Notes under the pieces: model-generated
Seen by the model: only the letters and a program-made list of their open reading frames with translations
Databases searched by the model: none
What the model was told of the DNA's origin: nothing
Shown here: piece by piece, positions 53,688 through 64,000 of the stretch
How positions within the stretch are numbered: position 1 is the stretch's first letter
Layout: every line of letters starts with the position of its first letter
Source: Dimargaris cristalligena
Taxonomy: Eukaryota > Kickxellomycota > Dimargaritomycetes > Dimargaritales > Dimargaritaceae
Length of the DNA: 64,000 nt
Direction of reading: 5' to 3'
NCBI GenBank assembly: GCA_027576995.1
Contig: JANBQC010000026.1
Span: 35,780 to 99,779 of the forward strand
Program-made: the position numbers and the translations under genes

Positions 53688-54186
53688 ATATCATCCCACC
53701 CGAATGCCACTTTACTCTACTTTACTTTACTTTGATCATCACTAGCAATAGTCTAAATCCAGCCAACGGCCCCCATGATTAACTATATGATTATGATTAT
53801 GATTATTATTCAGAGGGGCGGGCATGGCTTAGCCGATTAATTGACAAGCAGGCTGGAAGTCACTAACTTACTTACTTGTTCGAGGATCAGCAGGCCACCA
53901 CCACCACCTTATACCCCCATTAATCCTGTATGGCCATGCCCTAATAAATAAGTGCCATCCCACCCCTCTCGATTCGACTATTAGTAAGGAAGAATCCCCC
54001 TGCCGAGTCAATCCCTTCGCTTCCTTAACCCTCTATCTTCTGATCCCCTCACTGTGAATTTCCTTAACCCTATTGTCTTGTCTTCTCTTATACTATACCT
54101 ACAATCAGGCCACCCTGGCTGTCCCTAAAAGGAAAGGCAACGGGAAATGCACGCCTCCTACTCCCAAAGTTCCTCGAAAATGTCTC

Positions 54187-54226
54187 CACACACACACACA
54201 CACACTCTCTCTCTCTCTCTCTCTCT
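54187..54226. repeat. Compound microsatellite (CA)n(CT)n
   Basis: About 18 bases of CA directly followed by about 22 bases of CT, seen directly. Confidence 0.9.
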
Positions 54227-55453
54227 TGGTCTTTCTATCTCATCAAATATCCATCCACTCCTGGCCTCCCAGGTACTGTGTCGCCCCCCGCTGTAGCCGC
54301 CATCATCACCCCCACAACTTGGTTCCCCTCCCCTGATTTGCTTACCCAATGGTCTTGGGTACCCGTCAAGTAGCCCACCAGTTAGGCTATGGAGGCATGG
54401 CATTTTCTAGATCATCGGCCAGGTCACTGCCCATACTAGCAGCCACCACAGCTCAAAGTCGGCGGAGTTGGTCGGCTTGAAAACCCGCTGAGCCTTCCCG
54501 ACAAAATGATCGCCCAACCCTGGGTGGGTACCTGCATATGCACTGTCATGTCGACTGGCTAGTTGATGGATTTATTCAATTCGAGTGATTGGAAAGAAAA
54601 ATACTCTATTGGAAGGTGTAATGGGTGCATTGTATACACATAGTCTTATCAATATAATAATGTAACACACACACATTCAGACGTATATCTAAAAGTATAA
54701 AATAAAAATAAAAGTAAAGTAAATATTCAAGACTTCCACTACAAGACAAGTCTAGCCCCATTACACCAAACGATTGATTATACAAGGTCTCCAAAAAATA
54801 TTGAGAAATAAAAGAAACGCAAACTACCCCACATAATCGGTAGATATGAAATATGGCAACTACTACGAATAAAATAATGCACCGGGTCAATAATACGTGG
54901 CCCGGTCCACCATACGCTAATAGTATCAACTAGGGATAGATAGTAAAATAATACTAATAAAAGTAAAAGTAGTAAAAAACGGCCAGAATATTCCAATTTG
55001 GTGTTGGTAGGCCACATAGGCTGCCTTACATTCTTTGAGCAGAACTAGTAGATGAAAATGAAAAGAATAGGCAAAACCGAAGAATAATAAAAAAGGTACA
55101 TAGATACAGCATAATGTGCAAGCTCTAAAGTAGGTTAATTCAAGTGGATGCTGGGTGGTGTGTTTTTTGTATTTTTTTTAAAAAAAGGGGGAGGATTTAA
55201 CTTCTCACCGAATCCAATCTAAATAGGTACTTCCCCCACCCTACTAACTGGCCAACCTCCTTCATCAGTAGGGCCAGTGATTTCCATCACTGATCCTTGG
55301 CTGCGAACAATCAGTACGCTGTGGGCACGCTATCATGCGAGTGATAATAGCAACTGAAGGGATTTACAATGGAGGGAAGAAACATGGAGGTGCCTACCCC
55401 TCACTAGCCCGATGACCGGCATCTGAGCTGGGAGAAGGTTGTCTCACACCTAC

Positions 55454-57881
55454 CTAGCGAGGTATGTGTGGGTTCGGCTCCTCCTTAAGCCAAATACGGG
55501 CCTTGAATGTTTTGTAAAGGTCTCGCACCAAGTCACGGAAATCAACCCGACGGTCAGTTTGGTACGTGAAAATCAGTTTTTGGCGGTCCCTAGGTAAAGT
55601 TATCGCGACAATAAACCACATTGTGGAGAGGTTAGTAAAAAAATCCCAGAGAGGGGAATACCTGATTGACATCCTTCATCATTAGTCATGTCAACCCACG
55701 GCTATCCAGAGAGAAGGCGAGAGCGAGTAAATGAGATTGGCGTCCTGGAAGAATACCCCGGAAAATGAATCCGGAAATTTCCACCGTTTAGCCATATCTC
55801 CCCCGCCCCTTTTCTTCCGCGAGTTTCCAAAAAAATAACCACCAGTTCAAGGGAAAAGGGCTGTGCTACAAAATAATATTTGGAACATACCATTGGAATT
55901 CAGCGTCTAGAATGCGCATCGGCAAGCCACGCTCTATGGCCTTACTCTGGCAAACGTCCAAAGCCCGGTTCTCGTCCTGGCGCTGAATCGGGGTTTTGGC
56001 CAGGTCGGCCGGGGTGGCCACTCGCTCAATCCGTTTAACGAGCACCTCTTTACAGTTCACGGACGTGTAAGCAATATGGACCGCTCGGAAGACACAGTAC
56101 AGCTTAGCATTGCTGGTGCGGAGGGTTTCCACTTCCATTTCGGCGTGCCTGCGAGTGGACGATGAGGCGTGGGCATACACAAGGCGTTCGGCCTGCTTAA
56201 GTTCGTCAAATCGGACATGGTCTTGTCCAATTTCACCCACATCAATACCGCGGTCCCCTTCGCACACCACCTTCATCCCAGCCTTCAGCAGCAGTGGGCT
56301 ATTCCCAGGTAGGTAGTAGATATCCGAGCGACCGGCTTTGAACAGGAGGGTGTACAGGCGGCAGTCGGATGCTAGGCGGTTGACGGGGACTCCGCCCGAA
56401 TCCGTAGACATGAAGCCTGGGTTACTGTGGGGACCGCCTCCACGGGTGGGTGCACCGCTAATCTTGGGGGGTAGCTGGGCCGGCAGAGTAGCGGTCCGTA
56501 AAACTGGGTTGGACTGGACCAGGCTGCTGGACATATTGAGCTGTCGGTTCAGATCATCCATTAACCCCCCAGGCCCACTGCCCAGAGGTAAGGGCGGTTC
56601 GGCGGAGGGCCCCCCCATCATCCCCGGGTGACCGAAGCCGGCGGGCTGGGTGGAAGGCAAGGGTACAGCAACCGAGTGCCGGCGGTGTAGTAGGTGAGGC
56701 AACATATGAGGCGGACCACCGTTGAAGCTATTAGGGCCGCTTATTTGAGCCCCCAGGGATCCGGTCGTCGGGACGGAGGAGTAGGTGGGGGCGCCGAAAC
56801 TCGGGGGGCTGCCCAGGTTGGCTTCAGGGGCCACTGTGAAGCGACGGGAACTGAGGAAAGGAGGCGGTGGCTGCTGTTGGGGATGGTGGGCTAGGTAGGA
56901 TCCACCAGCGGGACTCCCCAAAGGGGGGTGGGCGTCCAAGATGTAGTTACCCAAGGGGTGGTGCTGGGGGGCACCGACCCCCAAGTCAGCGGTGGACACA
57001 GGCAGTGAGCCCTGCAGATTGGCGCTCAGGAGCGAATTGGAGCGGGAATGGCTTACGGGCTTGGGACTATCCCAGATGGACTCCATATCGCTTAGGCTGG
57101 CCAGCGGGGCGGCCGAAAACACGCAGGGGGAGCTATCCAGGCGGAAGGGGGAGGGACCTTTGCCCATGGCCTGGTGGTGGGAAATGGACTTGGAACGGGC
57201 CCGTTCGAACTGGAGCTGAACAGCCTGGGGGCTCAGGGTAGGCGAATCGGGCGGAGGCTCGAAATAGTCCTTAGTGATGGAGGAAATGACCTGCTCAATC
57301 ACGTCGTGGGCGGCTGAGTCGTCGCCCGTGGCATGGGATATGGAGTTGCGCGGGGTCGGGGCCAGGCGGGGGGCGAAGGCGGGGTTGGCCAGGGAGAGGG
57401 AGCGATGGTGGGCGGGTCGAATGGGGGTGGCAGGGCCCCGACGGGGAGGAGACGGGGTAGCCGACCCTGGCATGGGAGTGTCCGGGTCCAGCCCGGTGGT
57501 GGTCAGCTCCAAGGTCGGCGAAAGGAGGCTACGCGTGACGGAGGTGGAATACTGGTCAATATGTAGAATGTTGGGGATACTGGCGGCACGGCTGCGCATG
57601 ATTTGGCGGTGATACTCATTGAGGTCGGGGTCGGCGGTCGAGGTGACAGCCAGGAGCTTCGAGGGGCGGGGGGAGCCCTCGCCATTGATAGAGCCGGGTC
57701 GATAGGGGTCCTGGAGAGGAGACGAATCGGAACTGCCGCTATTGAAATCCGAGTAGGAGGTCGATACCAACTCCTCGAATGTCGAAGGGGCCTCGCCTAA
57801 AACCAAGTCGGGGAAGGCCTGGGGGTCGGCGGTGCGGGAACCGGGCGGGCCCAGCTGCGAAGGGTGACAAAAAAGGTGCAT
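55454..57881 (-). CDS. PSP1: PSP1 C-terminal domain protein
   Basis: Two exons, 57881-55891 and 55589-55454, join in phase 2 and complete a Trp codon, giving DAEFQW-DRQKLIFTYQ. The product is 708 residues. Residues 1-480 are disordered, rich in Pro/Ser/Gly, with many SP sites and His/Gln runs, resembling P-body or RNA-binding linkers. Residues ~500-700 are the PSP1/RicT-type domain: KAGRSDIYYLPG, GMKVVCEGDRGIDVGEI, then the ALDVCQSKAIERGLPM segment and the closing VDFRDLVRDLYKTFKARIW. In bacteria this domain (YaaT/RicT) works with RNase Y. In yeast, Psp1 is a P-body-associated protein that suppresses polymerase-alpha defects, with an imprecise role. I infer an RNA-turnover role in the cytoplasm. 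The ATG at 57881 is the first in frame. Confidence 0.9.
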
Positions 57882-60142
57882 CGGCAGGATGGGTGGAGGG
57901 TGTGATTAGACAAGGAAAGCGTATGTGAGTGCGGTGGGAATATTGCAGTAGACAAAAAGCGGGAGAATAACAGGTGCGCGCTACAAGCGGCGGGAAGGGG
58001 AATTCATTTTCAAGTACCAGGCCAAAAGTGTGGCAGGGCGCACTTACAGGCTCCTCAGACGAACGACCGGTTAACTGGGGGTTCTGGGATGGATATAATG
58101 GTCGCGGAGTGTAGTCAAGCCACGGTTAGGGTTAGATTAGGATGGAAGCTTCCGGAGTCCCAGCGGGGGAGGATATAATGGAAGTGTGGCATACAGGCTT
58201 CGCGAGATGTATAGGGGGGATACTAAGAGGAGGGGGGTACAGTATAAGGCCACTACTTACAACCATAAACTGCAACATGTAGACCGCGGGGTAAGGGAAG
58301 GCGAATGAACAGGCCGGGTGTACGGCTAATGACGAATTAATTGAGTTAATGTACAAGGGAATTAATGAAGAGTTAGACGCGGGACGTGTCCGATACGGAT
58401 ACATAAACCTACGTTTATTCGGGGTGAGGGCGGGCCAACTGGGACAATAAGTGAACATACGACTTACGCACGATAAGAAAAGGGCGAGTAGGCTTTAGCA
58501 GAAAGCGAAAGTATCGGTCACGGAGGCGGGGACTAAAAGGAGGGTGAGAATGAACGGCTATAAGGAGAAAGGAGAAGCATACAATGTAGCCGAGAAAACA
58601 TAGACAGTCAGAGTGCAGAAAAGGGGGTTAGTGTGGGGCGGGCGGGCTAAGCGAGCTGGATATATATATATGGCTGGGGCTATAGGGTATATGCGTGCAT
58701 ACACAATGAATCGTTTATCTGGCCACAGGCGGACCATGGCGTCGAACGAAAGACGAGCGCAGCGGGGACCCCGACTCCGCCGGGGAACCAGGGTTATATG
58801 ATTATGGATAGAGAGGAGGGGGGAGGGCGCGGCGGATTGATGCAGCGCGCCTCACAAGACCGACCCCCCCCCACTCCACTCTATCGCAAACGACTGGTTC
58901 TATGAACAGGGGCCCAAGCTGGCTTATTTTACCCATTAGCAAGTCTGCTGTGGTTAATATGAGTTAGTAAGGGTTAGACCCGTACTTCACTCGGCCTGGC
59001 GTGTTTGGTTCATGACGCGGGGAAACATACCTCGGAAACGAATGAGCAATGTAAACAGACAGACAAGTCGAAGGCCAGTTCGAGAGAAAAGGGAAAACAG
59101 CCACTACTGGGCACGTGTAGGACAGTAATGAGCCACAGACGAGAGGTGCTCGAGCCTGTACAGGGGTCGTTTATAATACCGAAAGGGAGCGGGACATAGA
59201 GACAAGCCAGTGAGTTAGAGTTAGGGTGGTGAAGGAATAGGAAGAAAGTGGAAGGAAATAAAAATAGAAATAGAAAGAGAAGGAGAGAAGGAAAGGGTGG
59301 GCGTGTATCCCAGTAATTAAAGCAGCTCTGTCTGGTGCCGTCACTCCCAGCCGAAAAGCGGAGTTGACCAAGGCTCTTTCCCTTCGTCGCAGCGTCGTAC
59401 CAAAGCCCGGTTGTGTGTGGGAACACTGCTGTTGCCCCTTTCACTTGTGCCTGCAATGATCGTCGTCGCAGGCCGCAATAATCGCCGCTATCCTTCAAAT
59501 AACGATGTCTATTAAAGCCAACTAACCGCTGCCTGATTCTTCTACGCCCTACAACTCTGTTCTTACCCTGACGCCCTCGTCAACCAAGTCTCTCTCTCTC
59601 CCTCCACTGCAGCCCAAGCGGATTGATTGGCCACACAGCCCCACTCTACATCCTGCCACCATGCACCTCACCCGCTGCTTCCCACCACATTCTTCTGCAC
59701 ATTGCACTGACCTCAAATGTCGCCAAAGGCATGGCGCCCCTCAGTCTTTGTACCGCTTCCACTGCCTAAAGAAATAGAGGAGGTTAATTCTTCTACGCAA
59801 TGGTAGTCAAACCTGACTAAACGCAATTAAAACATCTTCATCCTGTTTCTGGTAACCAAGAGGTCCTTCTATATAGTCTCCATTTGGAAGGCCGCATCCC
59901 TTCCCAATTTATCCATGGTGGCTCTTCAAGCACTCCCATGAGACCAGACGCTGGGAAAAATACCGCCGCATCTCCCTCTCCTCCCGTCCACGCCCTTTAC
60001 CTGCCCTCCCCCCCGACAACAATGGGATGTACTATACTATAGAGACCCCTTCCTCTGTATCTCCACTTGGGATTTGCACGGTACATCCTTCCTCCTTGTC
60101 CTTGGCCAACTGCTCGATGGTAAAAATTGGCAAAAACATAAT
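57882..60142. other. Intergenic region between PSP1-like gene and tRNA-Asp
   Basis: About 2.3 kb with no recognised gene. The first ~700 bases are GA-rich and may be promoter and 5' UTR of the PSP1-like gene. ORFs at 58132-58458 and 59010-59498 (minus) look like translations of simple T/C-rich sequence. Confidence 0.45.
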
Positions 60143-60214
60143 CTCTCCAGCGGGGAATTGAACCCCGGTCTTCCGCGTGACAGGCGGAGATACTCACCAC
60201 TATACTACTGAAGA
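60143..60214 (-). tRNA. tRNA-Asp (GTC anticodon)
   Basis: A 72-base cloverleaf on the minus strand. The acceptor stem TCTTCAG pairs with CTGGAGA (one G-T pair), with G73 as discriminator. The D arm carries TAGTATAGTGG, and the anticodon loop is CTGTCAC with GTC at 60181-60179. The T arm GGGGTTCAATTCCCC is perfect, giving a standard RNA polymerase III B box. No intron is present and CCA is not encoded, as normal in eukaryotes. It delivers aspartate to GAC/GAT codons. Confidence 0.93.
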
Positions 60215-60899
60215 TACTATATTTGTGTTGTGGCCGGACTAATATGACCTTAATAACCCTATTAATTCCTACATTTAACTTTCTTCGGTCTCGGACCTTC
60301 CCTCCAAAAGAGGATGGACTCCAAGAGCTTTTTAATTTCTCTAGGAATCAAATCGTTATTTCCAGTATATTTATTCAATTCTTTATATTCTATCAGAGTG
60401 GCAGACTTTCTGACCACGTACCTCAGTGACTCAATGACCTCTCATTGAGGAGCTATGCAGGTATAGTAGTAATAATTAGTAATAATTGATATATATAATC
60501 TGGCCACTCCCCACAGGGTAAATGGCAATTCCTCTCCTAACTCTAACTTTCTTATTTTCTTATTTTCCTTAATCAAGTAATCATTATAACTAGGGTTGTA
60601 CTGGAAACTACCTGTGGCTATTATTAATAAATCATCACTTATCTATATTTACCACTTATAATTTAATACATTTCCTTTTTTGGATGAGAGTGGTACAATA
60701 TTTATGTTGTGCAACAGTGGGAAAACAGTGGGAAAACAGTGAAAAGGAAAGTTTAAACAGTAATAAACGTCTGGTAAAAATCGGCAAAAGAATCGGCTAT
60801 CTCAAAGGCAAGAAACAGGGTATCAAAAGTCTGCTTTATTAATGATGGGCGATTACCCCTTATTTATATGTTGGGAAATAAATCAAGGGTCTAGGTTAT
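60215..60899. other. AT-rich region at the 3' side of the retroelement relic
   Basis: No gene was recognised. It contains an 11-base tandem repeat at 60714-60745 and, on the minus strand, TATAAATA (60868-60861) and AATAAA (60840-60835) just after the stop of the retroelement frame. It may therefore include a 3' LTR remnant, though the two signals lie closer together than usual. Confidence 0.4.
60714..60745. repeat. 11-base tandem repeat CAGTGGGAAAA
   Basis: Two perfect copies and one degenerate copy in tandem, seen directly. Confidence 0.8.
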
Positions 60900-62474
60900 T
60901 CAGGGGCGACGGAAAGTAGTAGCTGGTCTTGATACCATTGTTGGAATAGCCACCGGTGGTCCTGGGTCACTTGATATTGTTGGCTGGGGACGTTGGGGAC
61001 GTCGGTGGCGTTGCTGGTTTGGATTAAGTTCCGAGCGAGTTTGTTCTAATAAACTTGGTGGCTTAGCTACTGGGGAGGTCATGGGAACATTCGGTACTTG
61101 CGGGTTGGGGATTCTTGCAGGACAACTGGGGGAATCACCGGACCGGTCCTGAGGACGTCCTGGTGACCTGGGCCTAGGAATAGGTGCCGCCGAAGTTTGT
61201 GGTTCTTGGGGAGGCGGCACAACACTCTCCTCCCCTAAGACCCGAGTATACCTACGAGGGAGATGCCAGGCCCGAAAGTTGGCAGTGGTTACAGTGGCCT
61301 TCTTCAAACAACTAGCATGTACTGGTGTAGGGATGATTTCTGCAGATGGTGTCATTAGAATATAGGTATTATATCTCAAGACTCAGTAGATGCAAAATGG
61401 ACCAAACTATTTTGGCTGAAGACTATGGGCAGTGGGGTCATGGACAAGAACAGCCTCATCAACTGAATACTGGGGGGACAAGGGGAATTTCAGTTTGAAT
61501 TTTACTAATACCCATTTTGCAATTTGCTGGTGAATATTGTAAACTTACTGTCAGTGCCATTGCAACTGTTGGAGGCATGGCCTAGGCTCTTGATGGAGAG
61601 CTATGTTGACATCTGGCCTTTGTACAGGTATGCTATCACCAGGTAGGTGGGGTTGAACCCCATACAATAAAAAAAATGGTGATGTACCAGTTATTCAAGA
61701 TATGCACATCCAGTATGAGAACAGTGCGGCCTGCAGGTGGATGTCCCAGTCCCGACGTGGGACTCTAACTGACCTTAAAAGGATACCTTTAAGTTCCTGA
61801 TGGAACCTTTCTAATCGACCATTAGTTTGTGGATGGTAGGAAGAGGTCCTTAAATGGTGTAGGCGCTGGTGGCTGGCGAAATCGGCGAAAACTTGGCTCA
61901 TAAATTGAGAACCCCGGTCTGATAAAATTTCTTTTGGGACACCAAACATTGTAACAATGTCTTCATAAAGGAAGGCGGCTAGGGTCGGTGCTGATGTCTC
62001 AGGAACAGCCTGGCAGATTGGGAAACCTGTGGTATGTTCTATGGCTGTAATAATATACTAGTTTCCCTATGGCATTTTTGCTAATGGACTTACAAAATTG
62101 ATGGCCCACTATTTGAATGGGGCAATGACTGGGGCTGGTATGGTGGGTTATACTGGTGTATCAGGGTATGCCCTCCGAGTGACTTGGCAGTTTGGACATT
62201 CCTTTATGTATTTGCGAACTTCCGTCTTCCATTTTGGCCACCAGGTTCGCGTAACCATGCGCTCAATGGTAGATTTGTAACCTCCATGTCCAAATGATTT
62301 ATGGAAATGGTCTAACTCTACTTGACGCTGACCAGGGCCAATATAAGGAACTGCTATCCCATCAACCACACGAAACAGACGGCTGGTGTGTGGTTCTACC
62401 TGAAAATGTGGGGCTTCTGAGGCCACCAAATGATGAGTTTCTTCTGTGACTTCTAGGGGAATTATGCCATTCAA
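60900..62474 (-). pseudogene. Decayed Ty3/Gypsy-type integrase and Pol C-terminus
   Basis: On the minus strand, three ORF fragments (62474-62148, 61949-61695 and 61379-60900) all lie in the same frame, separated only by about nine in-frame stops. The first carries the integrase H2C2 zinc finger: HFHKSFGHGG...CPNCQ. The second carries the catalytic-core DRGSQF and HPQTNGRLERFH motifs, with the second Asp and the Glu present. The first catalytic Asp position, just before FVSPL, reads Asn, and stops lie at 62067-62069 and 62058-62060. The TSPFFLLYG block and an FGPF sequence, the GPF signature of chromovirus-like integrase tails, follow. The last fragment reads VHASCLKKA and then a Pro-rich tail. 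No reverse transcriptase or gag is visible to the right of 62480, so the copy is truncated and inactive. Confidence 0.85.
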
Positions 62475-64000
62475 AATGTATTCACTAATTATTGGCCCTC
62501 CTAATCTGACTTAATCCAGACCTAATGATCACCCATCCTATTTTGTCCTTATAGTGCCATATTGACCCTCCCATAGTCACCCCTGGTACTATGGGGTCAT
62601 TCTTTATTATGTAACCCCACTCATTTGACCCCAATACTTTGCACCCCAAATACCCAACTTGTTAATCCAAGACTCTTCCAGTTCCCATGAGAGTCTTCCT
62701 GATGCAAAGCCATCCAGTTAGGCTCTTTACCTATCCACACCTTAGTCTTAGTCATATTCCCCTTGGGACCTCCCTCTGTAGCTGTCCCCAGTATATATAA
62801 CCAGGCCCCACTGGGACTGGTTCAATTCTTTAGCTTATTTATATCCCCTAGTTTACCTCAATAAACTCCATATATGCTCACCCCCCATACTAACTAAGTA
62901 AGTGTGCCCATTGTATGTCCCTTGCATTTACCTACACTTATCCTTTATTAGTTAGTACTACACCCCCATCCTGATGCTAGTAGCTGCTTGGCCGAGTCTA
63001 AGCCCTGCCTACCATTAGAAGCCTATCCTTGGGACTCTTGATGGACTAAGAGTGGTTAACCCAGGTAACAAACTAATTAATATTTTTTTTAATCACAATT
63101 ACCTACTTGTGCTTTACACAAGTATCTTATTTTTCTGATTTGTGACTATTCCAAAAAAAAATATGACTGTACCTTTGGTACTCTTTATGATTTAATAACT
63201 GACTTCATCCACTTGCTTCATCAATAAATGCTCCATAGTTAATTACCATTACTATTGTCTACACCTAGCTTTTCTACTGAATTTTTCAAATTTTCACTAG
63301 ATACCATAATTTATTTGGTTTTAAAACAATGGGACAATTCTTAAAATGAGAGTTCAAATATCAAGAGATATTTAGTAATAACTTACTTTTTATGGGCTGA
63401 TTGGACTCATTTTGACTAAGCCTTAGCCTAGTCATTCCCTGTTTAAGGCCTTATTATATTATATTATCATTTTATAGTAACACAAAATCCCTAATAGACT
63501 GGAGCTATCAAGATGTAGTGAGTGTGGTAATGACAAATTTGTAATTCAATCCAATAGTGGCTAGGAAATGGTATACTAATACTGTTGTAATAGAGCAATG
63601 TGGCCCCTTGCCTGTGGTAGAGCATTCAAGGGAGATAAGACATTGACCCTACTAATTGCTAGCTGACATCTGGAAATAGCTGCTTGGACAGTTCAACTCC
63701 TATAGAACTGTGTTTGTGCATATCCAAATAGGATGAGAGTAAATTGGCCCAGCAGTGATGGGGGACTAGGCCCAATCTAATAAGTGAATATATTTCATAA
63801 AAAGGCCACTGTAATATGGTGGAGAAGCCAGACATTCTATGGTATTAAAAAAGTCTGGGTATATGGTATAAACAAAAACTATATAGTGTAATATTCTACC
63901 AATCATTCATTTAATGTGTAAAGAACTGAACTTTATTTGAAAAGATAGGTGATAAAAGGAAAAGGTGATGATAGACTTGCTGTTCCAAGAGGTGGCAGCA
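62385..64000. other. CpG-depleted, AT-rich repeat-like region
   Basis: Reading every base, I find one CpG (62992-62993) in these 1616 bases, and none at all from 62994 to 64000, whereas the gene-bearing part of the window is CpG-rich. TpG and CpA are common. ORFs are short and no domain is visible. The pattern is what long-term deamination of methylated CpG leaves behind in silenced repeats. The stretch continues beyond the window. Confidence 0.75.
62661..62960 (+). mobile_element. LTR-like module, candidate solo LTR
   Basis: The stretch from about TGTTAATCC to TTAGTTAGTA has LTR hallmarks on the plus strand: a TATATAA box at 62793-62800, then a CAATAAAC polyadenylation signal at 62859-62866, 60-odd bases on. 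Near its start, an 8-base inverted repeat (AAGACTCT at 62669-62676 and AGAGTCTT at 62690-62697) encloses a 13-base loop. Target-site duplications and exact ends are not evident, so borders are approximate. It is not clearly related to the integrase relic next to it, which lies in the opposite orientation. Confidence 0.4.

Larger units (their letters stand above)
53147..55453. other. Intergenic region, microsatellite-rich
   Basis: About 2.3 kb without a recognised gene. It has TC/TA and CA/CT microsatellites at 53652-53687 and 54187-54226. Strongly A-rich sequence covers 54600-55200, and a T/A-run palindrome (TTTTTTTAAAAAAA) lies at about 55169-55187. ORFs there are simple-sequence products. 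Confidence 0.45.

Noticed and set aside
54073..54336. Plus-strand ORF with HTHTHT and LSLSLS runs
   Set aside because: This is the translation of the (CA)n(CT)n microsatellite, not a protein gene.
59010..59498. Minus-strand 162-codon ORF with a hydrophobic stretch
   Set aside because: The hydrophobic part is the translation of GGAAATAAAAATAG-like simple sequence. There is no conserved motif.
59997..60200. Minus-strand ORF covering the tRNA
   Set aside because: It reads through the tRNA-Asp gene. The cloverleaf explains the sequence.
61637..61662. tRNA-like GGGGTTGAACCCC hairpin near 61650
   Set aside because: It resembles a T arm but has no matching anticodon or acceptor arms and lies inside the integrase relic.
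1..64000. CRISPR array, bacterial operon, riboswitch or Shine-Dalgarno features
   Set aside because: No regularly spaced repeats were seen, and the spliced genes, TATA and AATAAA signals show eukaryotic nuclear DNA, where these are not expected.

Overview
This 64 kb window looks like nuclear DNA of a fungus, probably an early-diverging (non-Dikarya) lineage. The genes are GC-rich with short GT-AG introns, many of them with CTAAC-like branch sites. The protein set is typically fungal: a Ste11/Byr2 MAPKKK with SAM and Ras-binding domains, a Num1/ApsA-type cortical PH protein, CAP/Srv2, an Sso-type syntaxin and a PSP1 protein. Two proteins have architectures unlike yeast: an XMAP215 protein that reads as five TOG units, and an RsmH/METTL15-type rRNA methyltransferase. 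The species cannot be named from sequence alone.

Layout, left to right: 3' part of a coiled-coil gene (1-1357, +); CAP/Srv2 (2.5-4.2 kb, +); a giant PPR-type putative mitochondrial protein (5.5-9.7 kb, -); XMAP215/TOG (11.5-18.3 kb, +); a small secreted protein with an I9/subtilase-propeptide-like domain (20.3-20.9 kb, +); Ste11-type MAPKKK (21.6-24.4 kb, +); ribose-5-phosphate isomerase (25.1-26.4 kb, -, four exons) divergent from PAF1 (26.9-28.7 kb, +, six exons); a Num1-like cortical anchor (30.2-37.4 kb, -); Sso-type syntaxin (38.9-40.2 kb, -); a small secreted peptide precursor (40.7-41.0 kb, -); a four-TM MARVEL-like protein (41.7-42.4 kb, -); a Nudix hydrolase with a C-terminal hydrophobic segment (43.0-45.1 kb, +, seven exons); RsmH/METTL15-like methyltransferase (46.3-48.8 kb, +, eight exons); pyroglutamyl peptidase I (49.1-50.0 kb, +); an NT-C2 (EEIG1/EHBP1) protein (51.3-53.1 kb, -, seven exons, partly uncertain); PSP1-like protein (55.5-57.9 kb, -); and tRNA-Asp(GTC) (60.1 kb, -).

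The right end (60.2-64 kb) is different in kind. It is AT-rich and holds a decayed Ty3/Gypsy-type integrase whose three ORF fragments share one frame broken only by stop codons. Beside it lies a 1.6 kb stretch with a single CpG dinucleotide, containing an LTR-like module. This points to C-to-T deamination of methylated repeats.

The genes are mostly unrelated housekeeping functions: cytoskeleton (CAP, XMAP215, Num1), signalling (Ste11, CAP), secretion (syntaxin, MARVEL), mitochondrial expression (PPR, RsmH), transcription (PAF1) and metabolism (RKI1, Nudix, PGP). There is no operon-like organisation. The most interesting signals are a run of about eleven LC8-binding-like QT/QVD motifs in the Num1-like protein and the CpG-depleted right end.
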